From Chromobacterium rhizoryzae (GTDB lineage Bacteria; Pseudomonadota; Gammaproteobacteria; Burkholderiales; Chromobacteriaceae), in assembly GCF_020544465.1 (NCBI RefSeq), contig NZ_CP066126.1, positions 2,666,001 to 2,730,000 on the forward strand: a stretch of DNA of 64,000 nt. Reading direction: 5' to 3'. Of this stretch, positions 1 through 9,145 are shown one piece after another. The position numbers and the translations under genes are program-made. The notes beneath the pieces were generated by a model. The model made no database searches and had not been told where the DNA came from. It saw only the letters and a program-made list of their open reading frames with translations. How positions within the stretch are numbered: position 1 is the first letter of the stretch; every line of letters starts with the position of its first letter.

Positions 1-498
1 CTCATCCATCAGCAAGACCGGCGCGTCGGCCGCCAGCGCGCGGATTACGCCGATGCGCTGCTGCTGGCCGCCGGACATCTCGCGCGGATAACGTTGCAAG
101 AAGCGGTTGGGGTCCAGAGCCACCATGCTCATCAGTTCGTGCGCCCGCTCGCGGCAGCGCTTCTTGTCCCAGCCCAGCATCCGAGGCACCACGGTGATGT
201 TGTCCTCGATGGTCATATTGGGGAACAGGCCGATCTGCTGGATCACGTAGCCGATCTGGCGGCGCAGCGTCACGCTGTCTATGCCGGCGGTGTCCTCGCC
301 GTTGATCAGCACCTTGCCCGAGGTGGGCTCGATCAGGCGGTTGATCATTTTCATGGTGGTGGTCTTGCCGCAGCCGGACGGGCCCAGCAGCACGCAGATT
401 TCGCCTTCCGGCACGTGCAGATTGACCTTGTCCACCGCCTGGAAGACCTGGCCGTTTTTCTGGGTAAATTGCTTGCAGAGATTTTGCAGTTCAATCAT
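1..498 (-). CDS. Osmoprotectant ABC transporter ATP-binding protein (partial, 3' end outside window)
   Basis: ATPase of an OpuC/YehX-type quaternary-amine importer, driving uptake of glycine betaine or a similar osmolyte at the inner membrane. The visible 166 residues hold the Walker A motif GPSGCGKTT, the Q-loop region YVIQQIGLFP, the ABC signature MSGGQQQR and the Walker B end VLLMDE, where the window cuts the gene. The ATG overlaps the stop of the upstream permease as ATGA, so translation is probably coupled. The C-terminal part, which carries CBS domains in OpuCA, is not visible, so the exact subfamily cannot be decided. Confidence 0.93.
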   Translation of the reverse strand, partial: MIELQNLCKQFTQKNGQVFQAVDKVNLHVPEGEICVLLGPSGCGKTTTMKMINRLIEPTSGKVLINGEDTAGIDSVTLRRQIGYVIQQIGLFPNMTIEDNITVVPRMLGWDKKRCRERAHELMSMVALDPNRFLQRYPREMSGGQQQRIGVIRALAADAPVLLMDE

Positions 499-1157
499 CA
501 ACGAATTCCTTTCGGGGTCAGCGCGCGCTGAGCGCGCAGCAACAACCAATCCATCGCGACGGCGAGCACGCTCACCGCCACCGCGCCGGCAATCAGCTTG
601 CGAATGTCGCTCTGACTGATGCCGTGCAATATCAAAGTGCCCAGGCCGCCGGCGCCGACGATGGCGGCAATCGCCATCACGCCGATGTTCAGCACCACCG
701 CGGTGCGGATGCCGCCGAAGATCAGCGGCGTGGCCAGCGGCAGTTCCACCCAGCGCAGGCGCTGCCAGAAGGTCAGGCCCAGGCCGCGGCCGGCTTCTCT
801 CACGCCGGGCTCCAGATGGGTCAGCGCGGTGTGGGTGTTGCGCACGATGGGCAGCAGGGAGTACAGGAAGGCGGCGGTAATGGCCGGCACCGCGCCGATG
901 CCCTGCCCGATCATGGAAAACAGCGGCACCATCAGGCCGAACAAGGCGATGGCCGGAATGGTCAGCACCACGGTGGCCAGGCCCAGCACCAGGCCGGCCA
1001 GCGCCTGAAAGCGGACGATCAGCACGCCCAGGGGCACGCCCAGCACCACCGCCAAACCGACGGCGATGCCCACCAGCCTCAGATGTTGTTCCGCCAAGGC
1101 GGCGATTTGCGGCAGGTCTTGCCAGATGAACTGGCAGGTTTGCAATAGGGTTTCCAT
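498..1157 (-). CDS. Osmoprotectant ABC transporter permease (OpuCB/YehW-like)
   Basis: Inner-membrane permease of 219 residues, the usual length for OpuCB/OpuCD and YehW/YehY. Hydrophobic segments run through the protein, and the binding-protein-dependent transport signature lies around EAGRGLGLTFWQRLRWVELP. It sits between the binding-protein gene (10-nt gap) and the ATPase gene (4-nt overlap). A second permease is encoded at 2140-2856, so the transporter has two different permeases, as in YehWXYZ. The substrate is inferred only from family resemblance. Confidence 0.92.
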   Translation of the reverse strand: METLLQTCQFIWQDLPQIAALAEQHLRLVGIAVGLAVVLGVPLGVLIVRFQALAGLVLGLATVVLTIPAIALFGLMVPLFSMIGQGIGAVPAITAAFLYSLLPIVRNTHTALTHLEPGVREAGRGLGLTFWQRLRWVELPLATPLIFGGIRTAVVLNIGVMAIAAIVGAGGLGTLILHGISQSDIRKLIAGAVAVSVLAVAMDWLLLRAQRALTPKGIR

Positions 1158-1167
1158 GCGGCCTCCT

Positions 1168-2088
1168 TTAGATCAGGCCGCGCTGGCGCAGGAATTCGCT
1201 GGCGACTTCCTTCACCGGACGGTGTTCGATGTCCACTTTGGCGTTGAGCTCGGACATGGTGTCGTTGTCCAGCAGCGCGGCCAGCTTGTTCAGTTCCTCG
1301 GCCAGGCCGGGGTTGCGTTCCAGCGTGTCCCGGCGCACCACCGGCGTGGCGGCGTAAGCCGGGAAATAGCCCATATCGTCCTGCAGCACCACCAGGTCGA
1401 AGCCTTTGACGCGGCCGTCGGTGGTGTAGACCAGGCCGGCGTCGACGAAGCCGTCGCGGATGGCGTTGTAAACCAGGCCCGGGTCCATCTGGCGGATCTG
1501 CGGCCGGCTCAATTCCATGCCGTACAGCTGCTGCATCGGCTTGAGGCCGTCCGGCCGCCCGGCGAACTCCATGTCGAAGCCCAGCTGCCAGCGTTTGGAC
1601 GAACCGTTGTTTTCATTGACCCGCCGCGCCAGGTCGGACAGCGTGCGCACGCCCTCGGCTTCGGCGCGCACGCGCTTCATCGCCAGCGCATACGTGTTGT
1701 TGAGCGGAGCCGGGTTCAGCCAGATCAGCCCCAGGGGCTCGTCCAGCTTCTTGACCGTGGCGTAAGCCTCCTCGTTGCTCATTTTTTTCTGGATGCCGTG
1801 ATGGATGATCAGGCCGGTGCCGGTGTAATCCCACACCAGATCCAGTTGGCGGTTTTCCAGCGCGTTGCGCAGGATCACCGTCGCCAGGTCCGGCTTTTGC
1901 GTGACCTGGTAGCCCTTGCTGCCCAGGTACTGCGTGGTGATGTCGGACAGCAGATGCTGTTCGGTGAAGTTCTTGCTGCCCAGCACCAGGCCGGCGGCGA
2001 AGGCCGGCGCGGCGGTCAGCAAGGCCGCCAGCGTCAGCGCGCGGCGCGCCAGCCGACGCCAGGGCGAAAAGGAAAGTGCTTTTGTCAT
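1168..2088 (-). CDS. Osmoprotectant ABC transporter substrate-binding protein (OsmF/OpuCC-like)
   Basis: Periplasmic binding protein of 306 residues. An N-terminal signal sequence ends near ALLTAAPAFA (about residue 32), and the mature part begins with the family-typical LVLGSKNFTEQHLL. Family members bind glycine betaine, choline or related quaternary amines. A strong ribosome site (GGAGG) precedes the ATG. Gene order along the transcript is permease, binding protein, permease, ATPase, as in yeh/opuC operons. No AIB-type Cys is seen, so it is probably soluble rather than a lipoprotein. Confidence 0.92.
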   Translation of the reverse strand: MTKALSFSPWRRLARRALTLAALLTAAPAFAAGLVLGSKNFTEQHLLSDITTQYLGSKGYQVTQKPDLATVILRNALENRQLDLVWDYTGTGLIIHHGIQKKMSNEEAYATVKKLDEPLGLIWLNPAPLNNTYALAMKRVRAEAEGVRTLSDLARRVNENNGSSKRWQLGFDMEFAGRPDGLKPMQQLYGMELSRPQIRQMDPGLVYNAIRDGFVDAGLVYTTDGRVKGFDLVVLQDDMGYFPAYAATPVVRRDTLERNPGLAEELNKLAALLDNDTMSELNAKVDIEHRPVKEVASEFLRQRGLI

Positions 2089-2139
2089 AGGGGTCCTCCG
2101 TGCGAGCGCCCGCCGGAACGGGCGACAAGGGGGTTCGAA

Positions 2140-2856
2140 TCAGGCCAGGCCGCGGGCGGCGGCCAGGCGGCCCAGGCCGGCCAGCGTCAGGTCCAGCGTC
2201 AGCGCGATCAGCGCGGTGCCGCCGGCGCCCAGCAGCAGCGCGGTGTGGTTGTTCAGGTAGATGCCGGGGAAGATCAGTTCGCCGTAGCTGCTGGCGCCGA
2301 TCAGGAAGGCCAGCGGCGCGGTGCCCACGTTCAGCGCCAGCGCCACCCGCACGCCGGTCAGAATCACCGGCAAGGCGTTGGGCAGCTCCACCCGCCACAG
2401 CCGTTGACGCGGGGTCATGCCCAGCGCGTCGGCGGCCTCCAGCAAGGCCGGCTGCAGGCCGGCCAGGCCGGCGTAAGTATTGCGCACGATGGGCAGCAAG
2501 GACGCCAGGAACAGCGCCACGATGGCCGGCGCGTCGCCGATGCCGACCAAGGCCATCGCCAACGCCAGCACCGCCATGGGCGGCAGGGTGTTGCCGATAT
2601 TGAAAATCTGCATCCAGTGCTCGGCGCTGCCCCGCAGCCGCTGACGGCTGAGCAGCACGCCGCTGGGCAGGCCCACGGCGAGAGCCAGCGCCATGGAGAC
2701 GCCCACCAGATAGAGATGCTGCCGGCCCAGGTAGATCAGATCTTCCCGGTACTCGGTCCATACGGCTGGGCTTACACCGTAAATCAATCCCGCCGCCGCT
2801 ACGGCGACCAGGATCAGCCCGATCATGCTGCGCTTGCTAAACGCTCTTTTGTGCAT
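2140..2856 (-). CDS. Osmoprotectant ABC transporter permease (YehY/OpuCD-like)
   Basis: First gene of the transporter operon, 238 residues from an ATG preceded by AAGGAGGA. The frame stays open 37 codons further upstream, but that stretch has no hydrophobic or family-like character, so the RBS-supported ATG is chosen. Several membrane segments and the permease loop EAADALGMTPRQRLWRVELP are visible. It pairs with the permease at 498-1157. The gap to the binding-protein gene is about 50 nt. Confidence 0.9.
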   Translation of the reverse strand: MHKRAFSKRSMIGLILVAVAAAGLIYGVSPAVWTEYREDLIYLGRQHLYLVGVSMALALAVGLPSGVLLSRQRLRGSAEHWMQIFNIGNTLPPMAVLALAMALVGIGDAPAIVALFLASLLPIVRNTYAGLAGLQPALLEAADALGMTPRQRLWRVELPNALPVILTGVRVALALNVGTAPLAFLIGASSYGELIFPGIYLNNHTALLLGAGGTALIALTLDLTLAGLGRLAAARGLA

Positions 2857-3301
2857 CTGCGTCCTCCTTGGCGAAAGCAATGGCCGGCAAGGCCACGGCG
2901 ATCCGCTGTAATGATCGCGACAACTAGAGAGCTGCCAGTAAATAGACGTCCGGCGCGGGCCGGACATGAGGTGCGTTTAAGGCGAGGCTCGACGGCGCGA
3001 AACCGTCGATTTTGAGTGGCGCGGTGTGCGCCTGATGAAAAACCTAATAAGTTATAACACTGTTTGTATCGAACATGCAAATTTTCTAATGTACTTCGCC
3101 GCACTTGACAGATAAGGACAAGGCCTTGAAAACGCTTTATTTCTTTCCGTTCACGTCAAACCAAATGGATAAGCCGGCCGCGCTCCGCCGCTCCGCCCTA
3201 TAAGGAACGCGCGCGGCGCCGTCCCAACGGCCACTTGCCGCCCTCCCGCCCCCGGCCCACAATGCTCTGTTTCGCCCATTGCAACAATCACGGCAAAAAA
3301 C
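2857..3301. other. Intergenic region between divergent transporter and LysR genes
   Basis: This 445-nt stretch has no convincing gene. It must hold the promoter of the osmoprotectant transporter (minus) and of the LysR gene (plus). A small hairpin TCGACGG-CGCGAAA-CCGTCGA followed by TTTT lies at 2989-3009, but nothing obvious is transcribed into it. I could not assign promoter boxes with confidence. Confidence 0.5.
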
Positions 3302-4201
3302 ATGGATAGATTGCACTTGATGACCGTATTCATCGCGGTGGCGGAAGCGGAAAGCTTTGCCGGCGCGGCGCGCAAGCTGGGCATGTCGCCGCCGGCGGTG
3401 ACGCGCGCGGTGGCGGCGCTGGAGACGCGGCTGCAAGCCCGTCTGCTCAACCGCAGCACCCGCCATGTTCGCGTCACCGAGGCCGGCCAGCGTTATCTGG
3501 AGGACGCGCGCCGGGTGATCGCCTCCGCGGACGAGGCGGACGAAGCCGCCTCCGGCGGCAAGGCGCCGCCGCGCGGTTTGCTGACCGTCACCGCGCCGGC
3601 CTTGTTCGGCTTGCGCTACGTGATGCCGGGCATCAACGACTACCTGCGCCGCCATCCCGAGGTGACGGTGGACGCCTTGCTGCTGGACCGGGTGGTCAAT
3701 CTGCTGGAAGAAGGCGTGGACGTGGCCATCCGCATCGGCGAACTGCCGGACTCCAATCTGCGCGCCCTGCGCGTCGGCCAGGTGCGGCGGGTGGTCTGCG
3801 CGTCGCCGGCCTATCTCGCCGAGCGCGGCGTTCCGCTCACCCCGGCGGATTTGCAGCGCCACGCGCTGATCGCCTCGCGCGGCGTGGGCTCCTGCCACGA
3901 ATGGCGCTTCAGCGACGGCGGCAAGCCGCAGAGCGTCCGCCTCAAACCCCGGCTCACCGTCAGCAACAACGAGGCGGCCATCGCCGCCGCCGCGGCCGGA
4001 CTCGGCGTCACCCGCCTGCTGTCTTATCAAGTGGCGCCGCAATTGGCCGCCGGCCAATTGCTGCCGCTGCTGGCCGAATACGACGACGCCAGCCAGCCCA
4101 TCCACATCCTGCATCAGGAAGGCCGGCTGGCCTCGGCCAAGACCCGCGCCTTCATCGAACTGATGGCGGAGCGGCTGCGCGGCCATCCCGAGCTGCGCTA
4201 A
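3302..4201 (+). CDS. LysR-family transcriptional regulator
   Basis: A 299-residue LysR-type regulator. The N-terminal winged helix-turn-helix spans about residues 1-60 (AGAARKLGMSPPAVTRAVAALE), followed by the effector-binding domain. It resembles the CrgA/AaeR-like group by its opening MDRLHLMTVFIAVAEAESF. An SDR oxidoreductase starts 39 nt downstream on the same strand and is the likely target or operon partner. The effector is unknown. Confidence 0.93.
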   Translation: MDRLHLMTVFIAVAEAESFAGAARKLGMSPPAVTRAVAALETRLQARLLNRSTRHVRVTEAGQRYLEDARRVIASADEADEAASGGKAPPRGLLTVTAPALFGLRYVMPGINDYLRRHPEVTVDALLLDRVVNLLEEGVDVAIRIGELPDSNLRALRVGQVRRVVCASPAYLAERGVPLTPADLQRHALIASRGVGSCHEWRFSDGGKPQSVRLKPRLTVSNNEAAIAAAAAGLGVTRLLSYQVAPQLAAGQLLPLLAEYDDASQPIHILHQEGRLASAKTRAFIELMAERLRGHPELR

Positions 4202-4239
4202 CGCCATCGACATCGCCATCCCCCTCAAGGAGATTCATC

Positions 4240-5013
4240 ATGTTGACCCCGCTTCAAGACAAAAACGTTCTCATCACCGGCGGCACCGCCGGCATCGGCC
4301 TGGGCCTGGCCCGGGCCTTCGCCCGCGCCGGCGCGCGCGTCACCATCAGCGGCCGCAGCCGGGACAAGCTGGACGCCGCGCTGGCCCGCCTGCGCGCCGA
4401 CGGCCTGAACGCCGTCGGTCGCGTCGCCGACGTGGCCCGTCCCGAAGACGTGGCCCGCCTGCTGGCGGACACCGCCGCGTCCAACGGCCTGGACGTGTTG
4501 TGCTGCAACGCCGGCATCTTCCCGTCCGCGCCGCTGGAGAGCATGAGCGCGGAGGAATGGGATCAGGTGCAGCACACCAATGTGCGCGGCAACTTCCTTT
4601 GCGTGCAGGCGGCGCTGCCCTATCTGCGCCAGGCCGAGTACGGCCGCGTGATCCTGACCTCCTCCATCACCGGCCCGGTCACCGGCTACGCCGGCTGGAG
4701 CCATTACGGCGCCAGCAAGGCCGCGCAACTGGGCTTCATGCGCAGCGCGGCGCTGGAGCTGGCGCGCGACGACATCACCATCAACGCGGTGATGCCGGGC
4801 AATGTGCTGACCGAGGGGCTGCGCGAGCTGGGCGAGGACTATCTGGACAAGATGGCGGCGGCGGTGCCGCTGCGGCGGCTGGGCAGCGTGGACGACATCG
4901 CCAACGCCGCGCTGTTCTTCGCCAGCAAAGAGGCGGGCTTCATCACCGGCCAGACCCTGATCGTGGACGGCGGCCAGGTCTTGCCGGAGTCTCTGGACGC
5001 GCTGACCGGCTAA
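4240..5013 (+). CDS. SDR-family NAD(P)-dependent oxidoreductase (FabG-like)
   Basis: Classical short-chain dehydrogenase/reductase of 257 residues. It has the nucleotide-binding motif TGGTAGIG (residues 13-20), NAG near 90, catalytic Ser around 142, YxxxK (Y156, K160), and the C-terminal ITGQTLIVDGG typical of FabG-like enzymes. A good RBS (AAGGAG) precedes the ATG. The substrate cannot be told from sequence. It follows the LysR gene closely, and its 3' end overlaps the convergent GNAT gene by 4 nt. Confidence 0.92.
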   Translation: MLTPLQDKNVLITGGTAGIGLGLARAFARAGARVTISGRSRDKLDAALARLRADGLNAVGRVADVARPEDVARLLADTAASNGLDVLCCNAGIFPSAPLESMSAEEWDQVQHTNVRGNFLCVQAALPYLRQAEYGRVILTSSITGPVTGYAGWSHYGASKAAQLGFMRSAALELARDDITINAVMPGNVLTEGLRELGEDYLDKMAAAVPLRRLGSVDDIANAALFFASKEAGFITGQTLIVDGGQVLPESLDALTG

Positions 5014-5441
5014 CCCTGGTAGACATCCGGCCGGTGCAGCTCCATATAGCGCTCCGGGTGTTCCAGCGCGGCGAAGCCGAAGGGCCGGTAGACCGCGTGG
5101 GCGTTGGAGGTCACCAGCACGATGCGACGCAGCCGGGCCAAGGCCGGCTCGGCCGCGACGCCGCGCATCAGCTGCCGCGCATAGCCGCGGCCGCGGTGCT
5201 CCGGCGTCACGAACACGTCGCACAGATAGCCGAAGGTGGCCAGATCGGTCACCACGCGGGCGAAGCCCACTTGCCGCCCGTCCAGATAGGCGCCGAAGCA
5301 CAGCGAGCCGGCGATGGCCTGCTCCACCGTGGCGCGCGAAATGCCCTTGGCCCAGGGCGCGTGATCGTGCAAGAAGGCGTGGATCAGCGCCAGGTCCAGC
5401 CGGTGCTTGTCGGTGGAAATCTCCAGTTCTGCCTCCTTCAT
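5010..5441 (-). CDS. GNAT-family N-acetyltransferase, last gene of the HDO cluster
   Basis: A 143-residue single-domain acetyltransferase. The acetyl-CoA motif (R/Q)xxGxG/A appears as HRGRGYARQLM around residues 82-92, followed by the GNAT ending AVYRPFGFAALEHPERYM. Its ATG overlaps the stop of the EamA transporter gene as ATGA, tying it to the diiron-oxygenase operon. In that setting it could acetylate a pathway intermediate or the product, for example for self-protection; this is inference. Small GNAT enzymes of this group act on many amines, so the substrate is open. Confidence 0.88.
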   Translation of the reverse strand: MKEAELEISTDKHRLDLALIHAFLHDHAPWAKGISRATVEQAIAGSLCFGAYLDGRQVGFARVVTDLATFGYLCDVFVTPEHRGRGYARQLMRGVAAEPALARLRRIVLVTSNAHAVYRPFGFAALEHPERYMELHRPDVYQG

Positions 5442-6355
5442 CGCGGCGCGGTCCTCTTGTTCAGTTGGACGGCCAGCCAGCCGCGCGCGGCGTCCAGTTT
5501 GCCGGCGTAAGTGTTCAAGGCCAGCGCGGCGACGATCAAGGCCGACGCGACGATGCTGAGCGCGTCGTAATGTTCATGCAGGATCCAATAGCCGCCCAGC
5601 AGGCCGAAAACCGGGCTGAGCAGCGAAAACGGTGCCACCAGCGTGGCCGGATACAGGCTGAGCAGCTTGCCCCAGCTGCCCAGCGCGAACAGGGTGCCGA
5701 CCAGGGCCAGGAACAACAGCGCCAGCGTGGCGGTCCAGCCGAAGCCGGCCACGGCGCTCCAGGCCGCCGCCGGTCCGCCCTCCAGCGCGAAGGACAGCAG
5801 CAGCAGGGGCAGCGGCGGCACCAGGCTCATCCACACCGTGAAGGCGAACATGTCCACCTTGCCGGCGCGCTTGAGCTCCACATTGCCCCAGGCGAAGCCG
5901 GCCGAGCCGATCAAGGCCAGCGCCAGCGGCAGCAAGGGCAAGGCGTCCTGGTAACGGGCGTAGCCCAGCAGCAAGACGCCCAGCAACGCCAGCGCCATCA
6001 CCGCCTTTTGCAGCCGGGAGCGCGTTTCGCCCAGCAGCAGACTGGCCAGCAGCAAGGTGATGAACACCTGCAACTGGGCCAGCACCGACACGATGCCGGC
6101 CGGCATGCCCAGCTTGATGGCGGAAAACAGGCCGGCGAACTGGATCACGCCCAGGCACAGCCCGGCGCGCAGATACCAGCGCCAGGGCAAGGACGGCCGC
6201 GTGAACCACCAGGCCCCGACCGCGAACACCACCACGAAGCGCAGCGCCGCCAGCAAAAGCGGCGGACACTCGGTCAGCCCTATCTTCACCACGATGAAGC
6301 TCAGGCCCCAGATGGCCGCCACCAGCACCGCCAGCAATACGTGTCGTATCTTCAT
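5438..6355 (-). CDS. EamA/DMT-family transporter (O-acetylserine/cysteine exporter-like)
   Basis: A 305-residue protein with about ten membrane segments in two EamA repeats. It starts MKIRHVLLAVLVAAIWGLSF and contains the EamA-typical stretch QFAGLFSAIKLGMPAGIVSV. This group includes amino-acid and metabolite exporters such as EamA and YdcZ-like proteins. The start codon overlaps the aminotransferase stop as ATGA and the stop overlaps the GNAT start, so the three genes are translationally coupled. The likely role is export of the product of the HDO/aminotransferase pathway (inference). The frame is open upstream, but that part is out of frame with the aminotransferase and is not a fusion. Confidence 0.92.
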   Translation of the reverse strand: MKIRHVLLAVLVAAIWGLSFIVVKIGLTECPPLLLAALRFVVVFAVGAWWFTRPSLPWRWYLRAGLCLGVIQFAGLFSAIKLGMPAGIVSVLAQLQVFITLLLASLLLGETRSRLQKAVMALALLGVLLLGYARYQDALPLLPLALALIGSAGFAWGNVELKRAGKVDMFAFTVWMSLVPPLPLLLLSFALEGGPAAAWSAVAGFGWTATLALLFLALVGTLFALGSWGKLLSLYPATLVAPFSLLSPVFGLLGGYWILHEHYDALSIVASALIVAALALNTYAGKLDAARGWLAVQLNKRTAPR

Positions 6356-7629
6356 GATGTCGTCGCCTCTTGTTCCAGCGCGGCGATGGCGCGCCGGCAG
6401 GCTTCCAGGAAAAAGTCCAACTCGGCTTCCGCCACATTCAAGGGCGGCAGCAAGCGCAGCGCGGCGGCGTCGTGCGCCGCCGGCACCGTCAGCACGCCTT
6501 CTTGCAGCAATTGCAGCCACAGCAGGCCAGCGGCGCCCTCGCCCAGCCGGTCTTGCGCCGCCGGACCGGCGCGCAGCGCCAGCATCAGGCCCTGGCCCTC
6601 CAACTCGAAGCCCTCCAGCCCGGCCTCCCGCCAACGCCGCCGCAAGGCCCTGCCGCTCTCCCGCGCCCGCGCCGGCGCGTCCAGCTGGCGCAACAGCTCC
6701 AGCATGCGCAGGCCGCAGCTCAAGGCCAGCCGGTTGCCGCCGAAGGTGGAGCCGTGGATTTTGGCGCAGCCGGGCCGGGCGAACACCGCCTGGTAAATGT
6801 CTTGGCGGAACAGCAGCGCCGACACCGGCAGCACGCCGCCGCTCAGGCCCTTGGCGACAATCAGCAGGTCCGGCGCCGGCGCGCCCAGTGCCTGATAGGC
6901 GAACCAGGCGCCGCAGCGGCCCAGGCCGGACAGCGCCTCGTCGTAGATCAGCCGCGCGCCGTGGCGGCGGCACAAGGCGGCCAGCTCGGCCAGATCCTCG
7001 CCGCGCCAGGCACGCGCGCCGGCGCTGCCCTGCACCGGCTCCAGCAGCACCGCGGCCACGTCGCCGCGCGCCAGCTCCGCCGCCGCCGCGGCCAGATCGC
7101 CCCAGGGCAAGACCGCGCAGTCCTCGCGCCGCGGCAGGCCCTGCCGCCAGAAATCGCCGCCGGCCAGTTCGGTGGCTTCCAGGGTCAGCCCGTGAAAGCC
7201 GCCGTCGAAACTCAAGGCGCGCCGCCGGCCGCCGGCCATCCGCGCCAGCTTCAGCGCGCCCTCCACCGCCTCCGCGCCGGTGCTGGCGAACAGGGCCTTG
7301 CCGTCGGCGAAGCCGGCCAGCGTCAGCAGCGCCGCGGCCAGATCGCCGGCCAGGCCGGAAAAGCCCAGCGGATGCAGATTGGGCGCCGGATCGAACAGGT
7401 CTTCCGCCAGGCCGGACAGCAGCGCCCGCGGGCGATGTCCCAGCGCCGCCGCGCCGTAGCCGGCGACGAAGTCCAGCCAGCGCCGGCCGTCCTCCAGCCG
7501 CAGCCAAGCGCCCTCCGCCTCCAGCGGCCGGGCGTCCAGCCCGCACTGCTTCAGCGTTTCCAGCCAGGCCGGATTGACGCTGGCGGCGTAGGCGGCTTGC
7601 GTCGCCGCGCGTTCAGCCGGCGACGGCAT
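6352..7629 (-). CDS. Class III PLP-dependent aminotransferase in the HDO cluster
   Basis: A 425-residue fold-type I aminotransferase of the acetylornithine/ornithine/diaminobutyrate type. It has the FHG motif near residue 146, Asp230 for the PLP ring nitrogen in IYDEALSGLGRCG (usually DEVQTGxGRTG), and the PLP lysine K260 in DLLIVAKGLSGG. The start ATG lies inside the end of HDO3 (17-nt overlap). The changed EALSG sequence suggests a specialised substrate. Within the operon it probably introduces or removes an amino group on the oxidised product (inference). Confidence 0.9.
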   Translation of the reverse strand: MPSPAERAATQAAYAASVNPAWLETLKQCGLDARPLEAEGAWLRLEDGRRWLDFVAGYGAAALGHRPRALLSGLAEDLFDPAPNLHPLGFSGLAGDLAAALLTLAGFADGKALFASTGAEAVEGALKLARMAGGRRRALSFDGGFHGLTLEATELAGGDFWRQGLPRREDCAVLPWGDLAAAAAELARGDVAAVLLEPVQGSAGARAWRGEDLAELAALCRRHGARLIYDEALSGLGRCGAWFAYQALGAPAPDLLIVAKGLSGGVLPVSALLFRQDIYQAVFARPGCAKIHGSTFGGNRLALSCGLRMLELLRQLDAPARARESGRALRRRWREAGLEGFELEGQGLMLALRAGPAAQDRLGEGAAGLLWLQLLQEGVLTVPAAHDAAALRLLPPLNVAEAELDFFLEACRRAIAALEQEATTS

Positions 7630-9103
7630 AGCCGTCCAGCGAGCAGACGGCCAGCTGCGCCTGCGGACCGTAGAAGTCCGCCACCTGGTCCATCGCCCGC
7701 AGATTGAGCTCCAGCAGGTACGCCAGATTGGCCTCTGCGCGCTGCTGCGTCCGCGGCGACAAGGCGCTGATTTCGCGGAAGAACAGCCGGGACAAGGCGG
7801 CGTGGTTGAGCTCCAGATTCAAATCGTCGTGGCGCTTGGCCACGCGCTGGTAATCGGCGCGGAACTCCACCAGCGACTCCAGCCGCTCGTGCACCGGATT
7901 ATCCACGCCCAACATGCCCTCGGTGACCATGATGGAGCTCAGATAGCCGATGGGGTCGTAACGGCCCAGCACGGTGAAGGCGTCGACATAGGCCTGGAAC
8001 AAGGGCAGCGGCAGCGCCTGGTCCAGCCAGGCCGGCGGCACGCCCAGCGCTTCGCAGGTGGCGCGCTCGTAGACTTCGTGGCCCAGCTCCTCCTGGAAAT
8101 AACGGTAGACCCGTTGCTTCAGCGGGCTGCGCAGCCGCTTGGTCATCAGCGGCGCGATGATTTCCACGAAGCGCTGGGTGACGTGGTATTGCTCGATGAA
8201 CAGGCCTTGCACCAGGGGGCCGAAGCCGGCGTCGTCGGCGTTCACCCTGCGCACATAGCGCGATTCGCCCAGCTCGGCCAGGCCGTCCAGCGCAAACTGC
8301 TCGGCGCGGCGCATGAAGTTGACGCCGCTGTCCACCGCCGAGGCCGGCTCGCGGCAGAGGAGCCGCCGCCGCGCCTCGGGCTTGGGCGCCAGCAGCAGCA
8401 GATCCACCAGGCACAGCGCATAGGCCTCCAGATGCGCCGGGCAGTAAAAGCCCTCGCTGGCCGGCATCTCCGCCGCGCCGGCCTCGCGGCGGCTGAGCCC
8501 GACGAAGCCGGCCCCGTCGGCGAAGCCGTTGAGCACCCGCCGCCACAGCGTCAGCGCCTGCGGCAGATTGTCGGCCAGGTACAGCTTTTGCAGATAGAAG
8601 GTTTGCAGCGCGAAATTGTCGCGCCACTCCGGCGCGCCCGCCTCGTCTATGCAAAAGGCGTCGGCCTGCGGCGCCGGCTCGTCCAGCAGGCGCAGCATGT
8701 TCAGCACCACCGGCGCGTAAGCGCCGCGCGCCGCGCCGGCGGTGGCCGCCAACAGCTTGTCCACGCAGCGGCGGCTCAGCGCCTCCCACTGCCGGCGCTG
8801 CCGCTCCAGCGCCGCCGGGTCCGCCGGCGCGTCGCGGATCAGCGACAGCGCGTCCAGCTGTTCCGCCAGCGACAGCTGCCAGGACGGCGCCGATCCGGCG
8901 TGGATGTCGAACCAGATTTCCGCGTCCGGATTGGCCATCGCCAGCACGCTGTCCAGCACCCGGCCGCCGTCCACGCCGGAAAACTGGATTTCATACTCCT
9001 TGGCGTCCGCCGCCAGCACCACGGTCTGGCCGTCGTCGGCCAGATGGGCGCTGAAGGGCACCAGGTGGGGCGCGCGATAATGGGTGACTTGCCAGGCTTC
9101 CAT
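7613..9103 (-). CDS. HDO3: heme-oxygenase-like diiron protein with ~290-residue N-terminal extension
   Basis: A 496-residue member of the iron-containing redox enzyme (HDO/TenA-like) superfamily. The catalytic half carries the candidate metal ligands E304-x2-H307 (IEQYHV), E338/E339 and H342 (EELGHE), E395 (VTEGML) and H425-x3-N429-x4-H434. Residues 1-290 are unlike the other two paralogs in length; the first ~90 may be a small winged-helix or RRE-type fold, and the rest is helical and unrecognised. The ATG has a clear RBS (AAGGAGAG), 42 nt after HDO2. HDO enzymes use O2 for oxidative cleavage, N-oxygenation or desaturation; the substrate here is unknown. Confidence 0.85.
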   Translation of the reverse strand: MEAWQVTHYRAPHLVPFSAHLADDGQTVVLAADAKEYEIQFSGVDGGRVLDSVLAMANPDAEIWFDIHAGSAPSWQLSLAEQLDALSLIRDAPADPAALERQRRQWEALSRRCVDKLLAATAGAARGAYAPVVLNMLRLLDEPAPQADAFCIDEAGAPEWRDNFALQTFYLQKLYLADNLPQALTLWRRVLNGFADGAGFVGLSRREAGAAEMPASEGFYCPAHLEAYALCLVDLLLLAPKPEARRRLLCREPASAVDSGVNFMRRAEQFALDGLAELGESRYVRRVNADDAGFGPLVQGLFIEQYHVTQRFVEIIAPLMTKRLRSPLKQRVYRYFQEELGHEVYERATCEALGVPPAWLDQALPLPLFQAYVDAFTVLGRYDPIGYLSSIMVTEGMLGVDNPVHERLESLVEFRADYQRVAKRHDDLNLELNHAALSRLFFREISALSPRTQQRAEANLAYLLELNLRAMDQVADFYGPQAQLAVCSLDGYAVAG

Positions 9104-9145
9104 CGTTCTCTCCTTGGCTGCCGTCTCGAGGACTACTGCGGGGGA

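Noticed and set aside
2989..3009. Hairpin with short T run upstream of the LysR gene
   Set aside because: No transcript should enter it on the plus strand; probably chance symmetry or part of a promoter region.
1066..3015. Long open frame on the plus strand (649 codons) opposite the osmoprotectant genes
   Set aside because: It runs antisense to three well-conserved transporter genes; its translation is low-complexity Gln/Arg/Ala-rich, a usual by-product of GC-rich codon bias.
5438..7546. Possible single 702-residue protein ending in the EamA transporter
   Set aside because: The first ~400 residues are an out-of-frame reading of the aminotransferase gene; the true EamA start is the ATG at 6355 overlapping the aminotransferase stop.
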